Positions 1 through 11,880 of a DNA stretch of 64,000 nt are shown piece by piece; positions within the stretch are counted from its first letter, which is position 1, and each line of letters opens with the position of its first letter. Position numbers and translations under genes: made by a program. The notes beneath the pieces are model-generated. The model did not search any database. It was given only the letters and a program-made list of their open reading frames with translations, and was not told where the DNA came from. The DNA is from Dysidea avara. Taxonomy: Eukaryota; Porifera; Demospongiae; Dictyoceratida; Dysideidae. The stretch is taken from the NCBI RefSeq assembly GCF_963678975.1, contig NC_089273.1, positions 23,206,356 through 23,270,355 of the forward strand, given 5' to 3'.

Positions 1-880
1 TTCACCAAGTTATTGCTGGTTTAGAGGGAGTTGAGGGATATATTGATGACATTATTATATTTAGCAGTACATGGGAACAACACCTGCAATGAGTGAAGGC
101 TTTTCTGATCCGCCTAAGGCAAGCTCAACTTACAGTGAACCTAGCCAAAAGTGAATTTGGCCAGGCGTGTGTCACTTATTTGGGACTTGTTGTTGGTCAG
201 GGGAAGATCCAACCCATTCAGGCCAAGGTGAAAGCCATTGTTAGTTTCCCTGTACCCACCAACAAGAGTGAGCTGAAGAGATTTCTGGGAATGGTCAGAT
301 ATTATCGCAAGTTTTGTAAAAACTTTGCAGTTGTTGCTGAACCTTTGACACAACTCTTACAGAAGAAACAGGTGTGTAACTGGAGGAAGATCAGCAAGCA
401 GCATTTGACAAGGTTAAAAGGTTACTCACCACTGCATCTGTACTAGACATGCCGGACTTTGAGAAACCATTTATTATACATGTTGACGCTAGTGATATGG
501 GACTAGGAGCTGTTCAGATGCAAGAGAGTGCTGAGAAACTTGAACACCCAATTGGTTACTTTACCCAGAAATTTAACAGTTCTCGGAGAAATTACTCTAG
601 TAATGAAAAGGAAGCTCTGGCCTTGATACTAGCACTGCAGTATTTTGAGTTTTATGTTATGCCAGCTAAGTTTCCAATAGACATTTATACCGATCATAAT
701 CCTCTAGTTTTCCTCAGTCGTGTCAAAAATAATAATCAACATTTGTTATGATGGAGTCTGATCCTACAAGAGTACAACCTTAATATTACCCACATTCCTG
801 GAAGATGAAATGTTGTGGCGGACGCTCTACCCAGAGGACTTTTACTCACATGGTGTGCTTTTTGTGAACTGCATGCTAGT
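1..880 (+). pseudogene. Ty3/gypsy retrotransposon pol remnant (RT end, RNase H)
   Basis: Codes for the end of a reverse transcriptase palm (a YIDD box near base 40 followed by a hydrophobic strand), the RT connection (a YLG box near 178, then KRFLGMVRYYRKF near 277) and an RNase H start (VDASDMGLGAV near 482, TDHNPLVF near 690, DALPRG near 820). This order is typical of Ty3/gypsy pol. It is broken: an in-frame TGA at 90-92 just after the palm motif, a frame change near base 380 (frame 3 to frame 2), and TGA codons at 749-751 and 806-808. The left part lies outside the window. No integrase or LTR is seen to the right; the next 200 bases hold nothing I recognise. Confidence 0.9.
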
Positions 881-1079
881 GTTTTTGGGTGTAATAGGCC
901 CATGAGTTTATGTATTATATTCTTCTTTTAATTATTACTTGTACCTAGGCCTCACACTTTTGTTGTTGTATCTCTCTCCTTTATGGGGGTGTGTGATGGT
1001 ATTGTTGAATACACATGCACCTAGGACAAGTTGAGCGTGATTAAGAGTTGAACACGTTGCACCATAACAATATAATTTA

Positions 1080-1691
1080 TGTGACCATATTTTGGAAAAC
1101 CATACATTTGGGTACAAGCAAAATTTGTGACAAAACTCAATCAAAATTTCAGAGATTTTTAAAATTAATTTTTTGCATATTTTGATGAATCAAATATTAA
1201 GCCTTCTTGCTGTGAAGTTTCATATCCACAGCTTCTTTTATCTAGGAGATATGCTCAATTATATCAGACTATGTAGCAGTTTCACATTGCATGGGACAAC
1301 AATTAACTTACAAATTTGGTGATGTATTCATTTATAAAACCAAATATTTTTTTATCTTTAGACCATAACACATGTTATTTAATTAAAGAAAAGCACAAAG
1401 AACACATGATTAAACTATCTAGGATCCTTTTTATCCATTTTAAATTGTAGGAATGGAAATCTATGTCGACAAAATGATTTGTCATCATTTGTCCCACTTG
1501 ATCACTGTACAGTACTATAAACTGGATATTGAAAAATTAGTTTGTTATGTATTAGAAAGTACATTTCTTGAGAACGCTTCATTATAAATTTTCACACAAG
1601 GTAGATAACCACTCAGTGCTTCATTTTAGCAACAAAACAGAATTTTTTTACCTCTGTGCCAAAATGTATGGTTTTTCAAAATACGGTCACA
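1080..1691. mobile_element. TA-flanked TIR element (TGTGACC family, copy 1)
   Basis: Ends are inverted copies starting TGTGACC, then a TATTTTG block and AAAACCATACATTT, about 35 bases each, flanked on both sides by TA (1078-1079 and 1692-1693). The interior matches, in opposite orientation, the element at 38464-39093 and the fragment at 12768-13125, for example around the GACAAAT/ATTTGTC words near 1480. The TA duplication would fit a Tc1/mariner-like non-autonomous element, but no transposase is present, so the superfamily is inferred. It ends only five bases before the 3' end of the Helitron-like element at 1697. Confidence 0.75.
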
Positions 1692-1693
1692 TA

Positions 1694-1725
1694 TTATCAA
1701 GACTCACGGTAGTGAGTCTTGATAA
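1694..1725. repeat. Perfect 14-bp-stem palindrome at the H1 3' end
   Basis: Bases 1694-1707 and 1712-1725 are perfect inverted copies with a GGTA loop. The other two H1 copies show only the inner 6-bp stem (GTGAGT) next to CTTGA, so here the stem has been extended by a change inside the element end. It may act as the 3' hairpin of the element; that role is inferred. Confidence 0.85.
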
Positions 1726-2934
1726 TAAACTACAAAGCGCACGCCCATATAAAAGACGCGCGGCAACTACTGTGAGTTATTTAAGTGTAGGGACGGTTTC
1801 GCAATATTAGCCCTGGATTACGCAACATCTCTCAATAGGTTTGTATTGCGTTTGGTGCTAAAAATTCTTTGGGAGTTGTTATAGTCTTGCAACCTCACTA
1901 AAACAAAAAATGGCGTATTTACACATATTTCACTTTATTTCTCTACCTTATGTTACATCTAGCGTCACGTTATACCAGTCAACATACCCGTGTTTGCACA
2001 GTCCATCTAGCACTGTCATTATCTAATTCTGGTTTGTCCATACGCGTATTTTCTTCGATCAAACCTCTAATCCCTACAATAACTTTCAAAGACACGATGT
2101 GGACACAAGCCCCAATGTCTGATAAACAAGTTGTGAAAGCGTGCAGAACCGTAAGTTCGCTAGGGATGGCATTTTAAGCAGAAATATTTTAGATTCCATT
2201 CAGTGCCACGCCCCATGCAAGCGTTTATAATCGCCAGATGTCTTATAAACAAGGTGTGAAGAGCGTTCATTATTTCCAGATGCCTTATAAACAAGGTAGA
2301 ACAGTCACTAGGGAAGGTGTTTTAAGCATAATCTTCAGTTTTTCTATTTAATTTTTATAATAGATTAACCACACAGATCAAGGTGAATACAAAACTGAGG
2401 CAACAATCCTATAGGGGTTACTGCCGCTATGTTGTGTGTACCATGGAGCTTGTGTTGTGGCTTTCATTAACCATTATGCACATACCATGGTACAAAAAAT
2501 TTTTGTAATCGAATGTGGTTTGGCAGTGACTGTATGAGCTTCTGTTGTGGCTTTCAAGTTTTGTAAGATTGCTGGAATGTGGGTTTCCGGTAACTGTGTA
2601 TATGAGTTGGCGCCAGTTGTTGCACACAACTTGCACAATATTCAAATGTCAAGGATAAGATTGCTGCAAAATCCATGAAAATTTCTTGCATTATGGTAAA
2701 CATACAACAATGCTATTACAACATGTAATCAACATCAAGACATTACTAAAAATAGTTTTAACACCAGTGATGATTTCTTGGATGTCTGCATGACGACACA
2801 AAATTAAGCGAGACCTGTAAAAGAGCATGCAAGCAGGCAGTGAACTTAACCTTAAATTAAACACACAAGTAATAACCTGGAACATCGGTCGCAACACCAA
2901 AGACACTTGCTTGGATATCTGACGACGCAATTGG

Positions 2935-4090
2935 CCTACAAAAATCGACAAGTGGGCATTAACAATATGCCTAAAATCTGGATACTGGAAAACATTTTTA
3001 TAGGCATGAAATGTAAACTGACAGGGGTATTAGTTTGGTGTCATCATAACAGCACCTCTGATCCAGAAATAATAAACAACTATGTTCCTTAGTACTTACA
3101 TAGACTCACCTGGAAATTCACTACATCCTTGATGTCACTACAGTTGATCCAACAATTGAGAACTATAAAAAAATACACAAGACAACACTGTATGTAAACT
3201 GATCTGAAATTCATGACTTCCTACCTGGTCCAAAGTTATGTATTGACCACATGTATAGCGGCGGATCGAGGGGGGCACATGCCCTCCCCCTTCCATCCCT
3301 TTCAACATAAATTGCATATAAAATCGAGATACTCTAATAGAGCAGTCACTCTAATAAAGCGGTCACAGTGTTCATGGGACAGTGTAGATTAACTATGAAG
3401 CTATGAATAAGGATCTGAATAAGGATCTTTATATACTTTATAGTAAATACATTTGGTAAAGGGCAGCCATTGTTGCTGCGACTTTTTTTTGGTCTTCAAC
3501 TTTTCAGCAAAGTGCACCCCCTTTCCAAACTCTGGATCCGCCCCTGGACCACATATAACTGCTACTGCATACTATGACCAGTTTACCTATAAAAACTGAC
3601 AGGCGGGCATTAAATACAATATGCCCAAAATCTATGTCACTTTACACAAATGACATATTTTAGGATTACAAGTTGGCCCGGCAGCGACCTTACTACACAG
3701 TAGACATAGTTCTTGTTTATACGCAACTATGTTCCTTAGTACATACATAGACGGACCTGGAAATTCACTACACCCTTGATGTCACTATAGTCGATCCATG
3801 TACAGTTGACAATTGAGAGGTATAAAAGGAACACACAAGATAATACAATTCCTCTGTATGTAAACTTACTTGAAATTCATGACTTCCTACCTGGTCCCAA
3901 GTTATGTATGTACCATGACAGCATCCAACTGCTACTGCATTTTATGACCAGATTACCTGTAAAAACCAACAGGCAGGCATTAAATACAACACACCCAAAA
4001 TATGTCACTTTTTACACAAATAACTCATTTGAGGATTCACAAGTTAGTCCAACAGTGACCTTACTATACAGTGCACAGGTTTCACTGTAC
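2935..4090. repeat. Tandem repeat of about 360 bp inside H1 copy 1
   Basis: Three diverged units are marked by the GGGCATTAA word near 2957, 3606 and 3976 and by the CTGGAAATTCACTACA block near 3110 and 3759. The first spacing is enlarged by the hAT-like element at 3256-3546; without it both spacings are close to 360 bp. The same block appears in reverse orientation in H1 copies 2 and 3 (near 29290, 35400, 36310 and 36625), so it is an internal repeat of this family. Confidence 0.7.
3256..3546. mobile_element. hAT-like MITE with GGGGCGGATC-type ends
   Basis: Left end reads AGCGGCGGATCGAGGGGGGC; the right end is the inverted form (GGATCCGCCCCTG). GACCACAT lies at 3245-3252 and again at 3547-3554, so the target duplication is at least 8 bp, with three extra bases on the left. 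The interior carries two copies of the CTCTAATAGAG motif (3323-3366). Related elements lie at 31519-31838, 50138-50529, 59327-61091 and 63287-63939. No coding capacity. Confidence 0.7.
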
Positions 4091-5499
4091 ATAAATTTAG
4101 TTATTTAGACTAGTATGCAATGTGAATGAGTATTTTTTTGTACATGAAAGCATCATGTACATTACCTTACTTCTTCCACCTACAGTTCCAGGACTTCTAA
4201 ATTGGCACTGACTAGAGTGACAATACTGAAAGCTGTTTAGTCTGTACGAATACACCTTGTTGACAATCCATCCATGAGCTGTTACTCAAGTTGGTACCAT
4301 CACAGAAGCTTTCAGCTTGGTCTCAGTGAATGTGCACTAGTCAGTGCATACGTCTGACAGTCAAAACCAATCGCATTCCGGCACGCGGGTTCATCAGTGT
4401 GAGGCTATGTGGCACTATATACACTAGCCTCATCTTGATCTTCACTCCTCCTTTCGTTACTGAACCTCCACTCCTCGTTTCGTTATTGAACCTCCACTCC
4501 TCTATTCGTTACTGAACCTCCACGAAGAGCTGAGTACATCAGTATTCTGGCATAGATCGTGGTATTCTCGACTCTTCAATATCCATTCAATATCCATTCG
4601 ACTTCTTCAAGCGGTGTACGTATCACCACTCCAGTTACAATATGACAAATGATTATCATTCGTATTTCCCTCTCAAGACATGGACTGCTATTAACAATTA
4701 ATATAAACCGTGTATCACGTGTGTTCACTTGAGGTGTTACAGAGGGATAGTTATAAAAACCGGAATCGAAATGGGAAACGAAACGAAACGAAATTAAATC
4801 AGCCTACAGTATAGTGGAGGACAATTACAATATTATGCACAGTTACACTATAATATGCACGCAGTACCTGTTTATGCATCAAGCAAGACTCCAGGTGGCA
4901 GGTTTCTCTGCACGGCGCTTATCGATTAGATAGAGATATTAAACGTCTGCTCCTATCCGAGGGTGTGGGGACTCTATAATAGAAAAGTTCTGTGCTTGGG
5001 TAGGTGAGCGTTGACCGTCCCTTGACCACTTTTATAAGAGGAGTGACTAGGAATAACTACTTGAACATTACAAACCGTTTACGGTAAAAAAACAGTGGGT
5101 TGACGAGTCTGAAGCCATAGGTAGCGATTCCGGAATTCCGTAAATTTAGCATAAAATTTTCTCCGTGAATCTTCCATTGGAGAGTTGACACAATCATTTT
5201 GCTGCCATACGAGTGATTGATCAAACAATTGGATCGTTGCTAGGGTTTCTGAGGGCAAGGAATACGATGGTGCAGTTGGTTTCCTGCTACAAATATGTTT
5301 GTGTGGAGTTTTATGCCAATTATAAGATTATTTTGCAATATAGCCACCACAATGTTATGTTCTTTTTGCAAGAAACAACCCAGCACATGTTATTTACACC
5401 AAGGTGAGCATTTTTGTCCTTGTATTCTTCAATATTACTATGCTAAAAGTCAACAAATTTGCACCACAAATGGAGCATCTCTTTGATGCACCATTTTGA

Positions 5500-5925
5500 T
5501 AGTGATGTGCGATATATCGAAAAATATCGATTTCGCGATAATTTTGTCGATATCGTTATCGTATCGAATTTTGATACTGCTTTAGCAGATTTCAATATTT
5601 ATCAAAAGGTAATATTTTGATAATTATCGAATATTTCGATAAATCTACCGCATTTAGTGTGTGATTGTGCAATCACGCTAGAAATGAAGGTTGGTTCTGT
5701 ACTATCTAGCCACTTTAAAAACTTGTCTACCAGTTTTCTAGGCTTATTATTAGTTTTATGCAATAGTTTTAGTGTGTAAATTGTATTTCAAGCATATTTA
5801 TAAATATCGGCCGACCACGCAATTACACCACCCACACAATTAAAAATTATCAAAAATTAAATCGAAATTTTGATATTTACATAAATATTGTATCGAAATA
5901 AAAATCCTGATATCGCACACCACTA
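5500..5925. mobile_element. hAT-like MITE (TAGTG..GTGCGATAT ends)
   Basis: The ends are inverted copies TAGTGATGTGCGATAT and ATATCGCACACCACTA (one mismatch). The flanks CATTTTGA (5492-5499) and CATTTTGG (5926-5933) are an 8-bp target duplication with one change. TIR type and duplication length fit the hAT superfamily. The interior is full of ATCGAT-like words and has no coding potential. Confidence 0.85.
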
Positions 5926-6468
5926 CATTTTGGTAGCTGTCAAGGAGCTGTACATTAAGAGGCAAAATAATCATATAAGCAGCTATAAATCAACAGTACA
6001 ACTCCTTGCTTTGCATGCACATTGTATTTTTGAGTGGAGGTGACTGGAACAGAGTGGTTGTACTTCACCAGGTGTATGTTGTTTCGCCATCCGCGAGATG
6101 CTAAATGCATGCAACTATTTAGTGGCTTTCTATGGAGGTGACCTTTATTCAGAGGGTCTTACAAGTAAGGTTACACTGTGGGCCATGTTTAAGGTATTTA
6201 TAACATAAAACAGAAGTTCAAAATGTTATTGCAAAGCTCAGTTATAAGCATTTGTTCAATTGTGCCATTTTTGGGACTTTTTCAATGGAAAGATACAGAG
6301 AAAATTTTGCCTATTTTAAAGGACAAAATTGCTTATAACTCCACCAACCCATGACGTATTTCTAAAAACTAAGTGTTTATGAGATCCTCAGGGAGTACTA
6401 CACAAGGCTATGCTAAATAAAAATTATTTCCATTAATTTTAAAATTCTCCCAGAATCGCTACCATAGG

Positions 6469-8013
6469 TAGGGTCCGCAACGCAAAATTCGATATCCTCC
6501 AATCAACTACCTAACTATTGCCATGTGTTAGGCCATGTGTAACTTAAATAGCACCGGCATGGCAGCCAAGTTTGTGACTTTCTTCTGGTAGAAAACGATA
6601 CAAATGTCTTAAAATCACGTGATTTTTCGTTGCAGCAGTTCGTAGGGTTCTTCGTATGCCACGATATTGACTCTCAACATTGTTCAAGTAGTCTATCATC
6701 AACTCAAAGTATTGGTGGTTTGATTTTATTGGTCAGTTTCTGGTGGCAGTACGATTTGTGCAGCTTTTTGGCAACAGACAAAATGTTTCTTCCTCCGAAG
6801 CACAGGACAAGCAGAGCAGCAACTGCGCCGTGGGTCAGCAATGACTAGTACTAGGTAATGTACCTGCATAGGGAATATGGTTATAATTGTAGCTTGTTAG
6901 CCATCTGGCTGAGCCATCTATATGCTGAAATTTGGCCAAAATGATGCGATTTTTGCAAACAATTACCAGAATGGGTGATACATCAGTGAGACAGTCTCTA
7001 ACAACAAGGATACGAAGCTTATAAACACCTAACAATACGGCTATCTCGCCCAGTAAACGTATAGAGCAATCTAATGCATGAAATGGGCAATCACGTGATC
7101 GATATTCAAATCTCGGAAAACAACCATAATCTATTCCAATGAACTTAACATCACTTGGAATCAAGTGACAATCAGTTTGTGTGCATTAGGTTGAGCATCT
7201 CGATTAGCCCAGCAGTTTGAGACTCTCCCTATGATACTATCACAGCATAAAACACACCTGCACTGGCCCAGACCACGCCTGAGTGAACAATTAACACAAA
7301 TATTTACAAAAGGAGCACACTGCATGGTTCCTATTCAGAAATGAAAGCGATTTCATGGGTATTTCCGCGATTTGAATTTCGATAACGTGAGTGCCTATTT
7401 TGCGCATTGGATTGCTCTATGCATTTACTGGGCGAGATAGCTGTATTGTTAGGTGTTTATAAGCTTCGTATCCTTGCTGTTGGAGACGGTCTCACTGATG
7501 TATCAACCATTCTGGTGTTTGTTTGCAAAAATCGCGTCATTTTGGCCGAATTTCAGCATATAGATGGCTCACCCAGATGGCTAACAAGCTTCAATTATAA
7601 CCATACTCTACATGCAGGTGCTTTACCTAGTACTGGTAATTGCTGACCCACGGCGCAGTTGCTGCTCTGCTTGTCCTGTGCTTCGGAGGAAGAAACACTT
7701 TGTCTGTCGCCAAAAAGCTGCACAGATCGTGCTGCCACCAGAAACTGACCAATAAAATCAAACCACCAATACTTTGAGTTGATGATAAACTACTTGAACA
7801 ATGTTGAGAGTGAATATCGTGGCATACAAAGAACCCTACGAACTGCTGCAACGAAAAATCACGTGATTTTAAGACATTTGTATCGTTTTCTACCAGAAGA
7901 AAGTGACAAACTTGGCTGCCACGCTGGTATTATTTAAGTTACACTTAGCCTAATACATGACAATAGTTAGGTGGTTGATTGGAGGATATCGATTTTTCGC
8001 GTTGCGGACCCTA
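6469..8013. mobile_element. Foldback element FBa, copy A
   Basis: The ends are TAGGGTCCGCAACGC and its inverse. The two halves are inverted copies over roughly 690 bp each with a short centre near 7170-7330. The flanks CCATAGG (6462-6468) and CCATATT (8014-8020) suggest a 7-bp target duplication, diverged; the left arm of the host Mutator-like element has one CCATAGG there. Each arm keeps the same open frames as copy B (54980-56543): one with LLGEIAVLLGVYKLR (minus strand 6835-7164, plus strand 7407-7646) and one starting MQQFVGFFVCH (6630-6848, 7627-7851). I do not recognise these proteins; they may be captured exons or chance. TAGGG ends recall hAT, but the 7-bp duplication does not fit well. 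Confidence 0.8.
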
Positions 8014-8256
8014 CCATATTGATCCATCTGTGGCTATTATGGCACGCTTCTTATGAAAGTGGTTAAGGGAGAATCAACGGCTCACCTACCGAAGCACAAA
8101 ACTTTTCTATTGTATAGTCTCCAGACCCTCGGATAGGAGCAGGCGCTTAATATCTCTAATCGATAAGCACCGTGCAGAGAAATCTGCCACCTGGAGTCTT
8201 GCTTGATGCATAAACAGGTACTGCGTGCATATATTGTAGTGTATCTGTGCACAATA

Positions 8257-8904
8257 TGTGACTGGATTTTGGAAAAATGATCCAAATCGCACATTAGAAG
8301 TTTCGAGATAAACGGTTTTAAAGAATTGAAGCCAGCATAACTCTCCAAGGATAGCAAGTACGCGTATGAAATTTACACAAAAGATGCATCAATCTGTTAC
8401 CTTTCAAGCCACTTCCAGTACTTGTAGCTGCTTGTACAGTTTCCCGCTAAATAAGATAGAAAATCTGAGCAGTTGGACTAGCGAAGTAGTATCAAGAGTG
8501 CTCACAAAGGGGTGGAGGCTGGGGGGTGGCGGGAAGGGCAAAAGATAGGCCTCAAAATGGAGGCAGACCACGATTGGAGTCCAGACACGAGATTACAGGG
8601 CTGTGCTGGCTACTTAGTGGCTGATATGTAGCAAAATCTACAGAGAACACGTCTGGCTAACATTATAAGGCTGTCCACCAGTAAACCACTGATTCTTGCC
8701 AAGCCAGGTCCTTCACAAGGCCTCAAACCGCCATTTGGGCACTCCACACCACCCAGAAAAGACGTCTATTAAAACCAGCCTCGTGTAGTTTGAGTAGTGC
8801 TGAGGGTCAAAACTTGTAGTACGATAGTGTAGCTATCCACTGGTGGTGTTAGTTTGATTTTGCCTGATGTGCGATTTGGTTCGGTTCTGTAAAATCTGGT
8901 CACA
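8257..8904. mobile_element. TA-flanked TIR element (TGTGACC family), X
   Basis: The ends are TGTGACTGGATTTTGG and, inverted, TGTGACCAGATTTTAC, both continuing to a shared CCAAATCGCACAT block. TA dinucleotides lie at 8255-8256 and 8905-8906. The empty counterpart is the left arm of the surrounding Mutator-like element near 4830, which lacks this insert. The interior is unrelated to copies 1 and 4 of the family. Confidence 0.75.
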
Positions 8905-8906
8905 TA

Positions 8907-9158
8907 TGTGACCGGATTTGCGAAAAGGTACCTTTTCCACACATTTGACATACCAGCAAGCAAAATGATGTAACACTTGACTCCTTATACTGATTAACTT
9001 GCTTTTAGTATCAAAATGTAGACAGATACTGTAGCTACATTCACTGAACATTTCAAGCAATTATATGCCAAGATCAATAAGTTATGAAGCTTTAAAGTAC
9101 AAAAAAATGGGTCAAATTTTGTGCGTGAAAAAGGTACCTTTTTGCAAATCCGGTCACA
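8907..9158. mobile_element. TA-flanked TIR element (TGTGACC family), Y
   Basis: A 252-bp element with near-perfect ends TGTGACCGGATTTGCG and AAGGTACC, flanked by TA at 8905-8906 and 9159-9160. It sits end to end with X and the two share the TA between them, so one probably inserted at the TA duplication of the other. Confidence 0.8.
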
Positions 9159-9542
9159 TATAGTGATTGTCCTCTACTAGAGTGTAGGCTGATTTCGTTT
9201 CGTTTCGTTTCCCGTTTCGATTCCGGTTTTTATAACTAGCCGTTACAGAGACTATCCAAGAGATTTCCCCTAAATAGGTGACGTGTCCATTGTCAGTCGG
9301 GTGGAACTTGTTTAGTTATGGCTCTACAATGCGGTACACGTACTTTATGTATTTTAGTGTTAATTATTATTCATACTTCCCTCTCAAGACATGGACTGCC
9401 TTCAATAATAATATAAATCGCGTATCACGTGTGTTCACTTTTCACTTGAGGTGTTACTGTTCAGGGACTTTCCAAGAGATATCCCCTAAATAGGTCACGT
9501 GATATAATTGTCAGTCAGGTGGAACTTATTTATTTCCATTAA

Positions 9543-9940
9543 TGCACCATGGAGCTTGTGTTGTGGCTTTCATTAATCAATCATTATGCACATACCATGG
9601 TGCAACAAAGTTTGCGTAACAGATAGCTGGAATGTGGTTTGTTGTTTGCTAGTGACTGTATGAGCTTGTGTTGTGGCTTTCAACTTTTGTAACAGATTGC
9701 TTGAATGTGGTTCGTGGTTTGCTGGTGACTGTGTATATGAGTTAGGGTTGTTCCACACAGCTTGCACAATATTCAAATTTCATGCCGGGATGTCTGCATG
9801 ATGACACAAGATTAAGTGAGACCTGTAAAAGAACAAGCAGGCACTGAACTTAACCTTAAATTAAACACACATGCAACTAACCTGTCACAACACCAAAGAC
9901 ACTTGCTTGGATATCCTCATGGCTTAACTATGGAGTGACA
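9543..9940. repeat. Internal H1 repeat block
   Basis: Matches 2440-2930 in the same orientation: two GCTTGTGTTGTGGCTTTCA words, then a GTCTGCATG(A/C)(T/C)GACACAA block and ACACTTGCTTGGATATC. A shorter match lies near 37035-37150. This is part of the H1 body, present twice in copy 1. Confidence 0.65.
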
Positions 9941-10072
9941 TGTGTAATTAATGGGATGTACAACACAATTTTCTTTCCTGCAAACACCAAGTAAGGGCAC
10001 TACCAGCTCACCCACAAGAGCATTTCACAAGAGATGTGATATTAATTTGTTTACATCAAGTACAACCAATAT

Positions 10073-10139
10073 GTGGTGTGTGTATGTGTGTGTGTGTGTG
10101 TGTGCGCGCGCGCGTGTGCTTGTACGTGTGTGTGTGTGA
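10073..10139. repeat. TG/CG microsatellite
   Basis: A run of TG dinucleotides with a central (CG)n stretch. It creates the spurious histidine/threonine and cysteine/valine frames seen here on both strands. Confidence 0.95.
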
Positions 10140-11341
10140 ACATGCGTGTATAGTGTTTGCAATTTTGTGTGTGTCTTGTGCTTGTAAGTGTGTGTTTGTA
10201 TGTAGTGAAATAAAAATAATAGCATGATGTTTGTGATCTCCTTCATAATCCTCAGCAAAGCATCTTGCTCTACGAGTGGCAAACCAAGTTGATAAGTTGT
10301 CCTCAGGACACTACGGCCACTATGGCAGTGTGGCCATAACAGGTTTCATTCATTGATTAGTACAGAATGATTGATATACTCCAATAGAACAGTCAGGCAA
10401 TAAAATACTTTAATAGAACAGTCATTGAATAATATTGCTGAATATTAACATTTCTGTCTGAAAACACTCCCAGATCCCAGATGCAATTTCAGAGTTGCTA
10501 TTTCAAGATGGTGGCATTCTCCAAGATCACCTAGAAGAGCATGCTTTGCAAATAAGTTCTTTACACACATCTTTGGTAACCCTGACTGTAGCCATTACTG
10601 GCCTGACCAGTAAATTGCAGTAAATTCCACTGGCCCTTGTCCTAATAAATATTAACCACTACTATAGGATTGTATGTTATATGCTCATCACCTATCAGCA
10701 GATTTGTGTTTGGTTGTAATATCTCTACAAGGCAGAATTCATCATACACACCCCATAGCATGAACATCGGGTCTGTAAATTATATAACTGACAAAAATTA
10801 GTGATATCCCCCCAAAAACACCTTTGCTGTAAAAAAAGGTGCGTCCAAGAAACTACAAGTATTTGTAATCCTGCTGTAGAAAACACTCCATGAAATTAAT
10901 GGGTAACTGAAAGAGCTGATATGTAGAGTGCCCAAGAATCAATAATGTTACTACAACTGACTATGATCACCAAAGAACACCTTGGCTGTAAAACAGGCAA
11001 ATAAAAGTAACTGGCAACCAAAACAGCTGATATCTGAAGTGGCCAAGAATAAAAGTTAAGTTGATACAACTAACTACAATTATTAACTTGCAGCATTGAA
11101 TCCTAATCATTCGACTGTGTTCTATACATTCACCCTTGCTACATCCTAAATTAATTCTTGTAACTCTAATTGGCTGGTAATTTGGCTGCCTTTTTTTTCT
11201 TTACTCAGACTATTGAAAAGGGTGGCCAAATTACCAGCCAATTAGAGTTACAAAGAATTAATTTAGGATGTAGCAAGGGTGAATGTATAGAACACAGTTG
11301 AATGATTAAGATTCAATGTTGCAAGTTAATAATTGTAGTTA

Positions 11342-11722
11342 GACTATGGTACAGCTCATTTACAAAATTACTAAATCGCTTAGTCACCTGACATGCTCAT
11401 TTAGTCACCTACACATATTCATTTAGTAACCTGCCCTCAAGCAATTTTGTACATAATAAATAATTATAACACGAAAGGCACAATGCAGTACTTGATAATA
11501 CTGTAATACTCTTCTTATCATGTTCCGCAAATAATTCTGGACAAATAGTAGACTGAGCAGTGTATCTACTGTAGCTCTAGCCGTTACTCTGGTTACCAGT
11601 CGAATAATTATTTTTGTGGGCGCTGTAAGGAGTTCAGGAAGAAACCGTTCTGATGTTCTGTACTGCTCTTTCACCCCACACTCATGCTCTGGCTATAAAG
11701 GTACTTACTTTAAACCATAGTC
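11342..11722. mobile_element. Small TIR element in the H1 hairpin arm
   Basis: Begins GACTATGG and ends CCATAGTC, and interrupts an arm whose other copy (near 11040-11075) is continuous. Near 11375-11430 it has three spaced TTAGT(C/A)ACCT words. No coding capacity; family unknown. Confidence 0.6.
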
Positions 11723-11880
11723 TAAATAAGTTAGACACCGCGACCAACGGGAACTAAGCAATTTAGTAACCCCTCTGTCCCTTAGTAGTGCCCTCGCTGT
11801 GCTTGGGATGCTACAGCCTCAGGCCATCGGGGTTACTAAATTGCTTAGTTCCCTTGGTCTTGGTGTCTAACTATTATTTA
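11723..11880. mobile_element. Short palindromic MITE
   Basis: Ends TAAATAA(TA)GTTAGACACC and its inverse; the arms of about 55 bp contain AACTAAGCAATTTAGTAACC. It lies directly after the previous small element. The centre reads TCCCTTAGTAGTGCCC and onward. Confidence 0.7.

Larger units (their letters stand above)
4745..9241. mobile_element. Mutator-like element with long TIRs, inserted in H1
   Basis: The ends are inverted copies beginning GG(A/C)TAGTTATAAAAACCGG, followed by repeated CGAAA words. Nine bases, GTTACAGAG, are duplicated at 4736-4744 and 9242-9250. A 9-bp duplication with GG-starting ends and long arms is the usual Mutator-like picture. The left arm runs to about 5155. The right arm is its inverted copy, broken by inserts at 6469-8013 and 8257-9158; the left arm serves as the uninterrupted reference for all of these. 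No transposase is seen, so it is non-autonomous. The central part (5160-6420) holds a hAT-like MITE and otherwise nothing I recognise. Confidence 0.8.

Noticed and set aside
10025..10282. Frames of 62-85 codons rich in His/Thr or Cys/Val
   Set aside because: They are translations of the TG/CG microsatellite.
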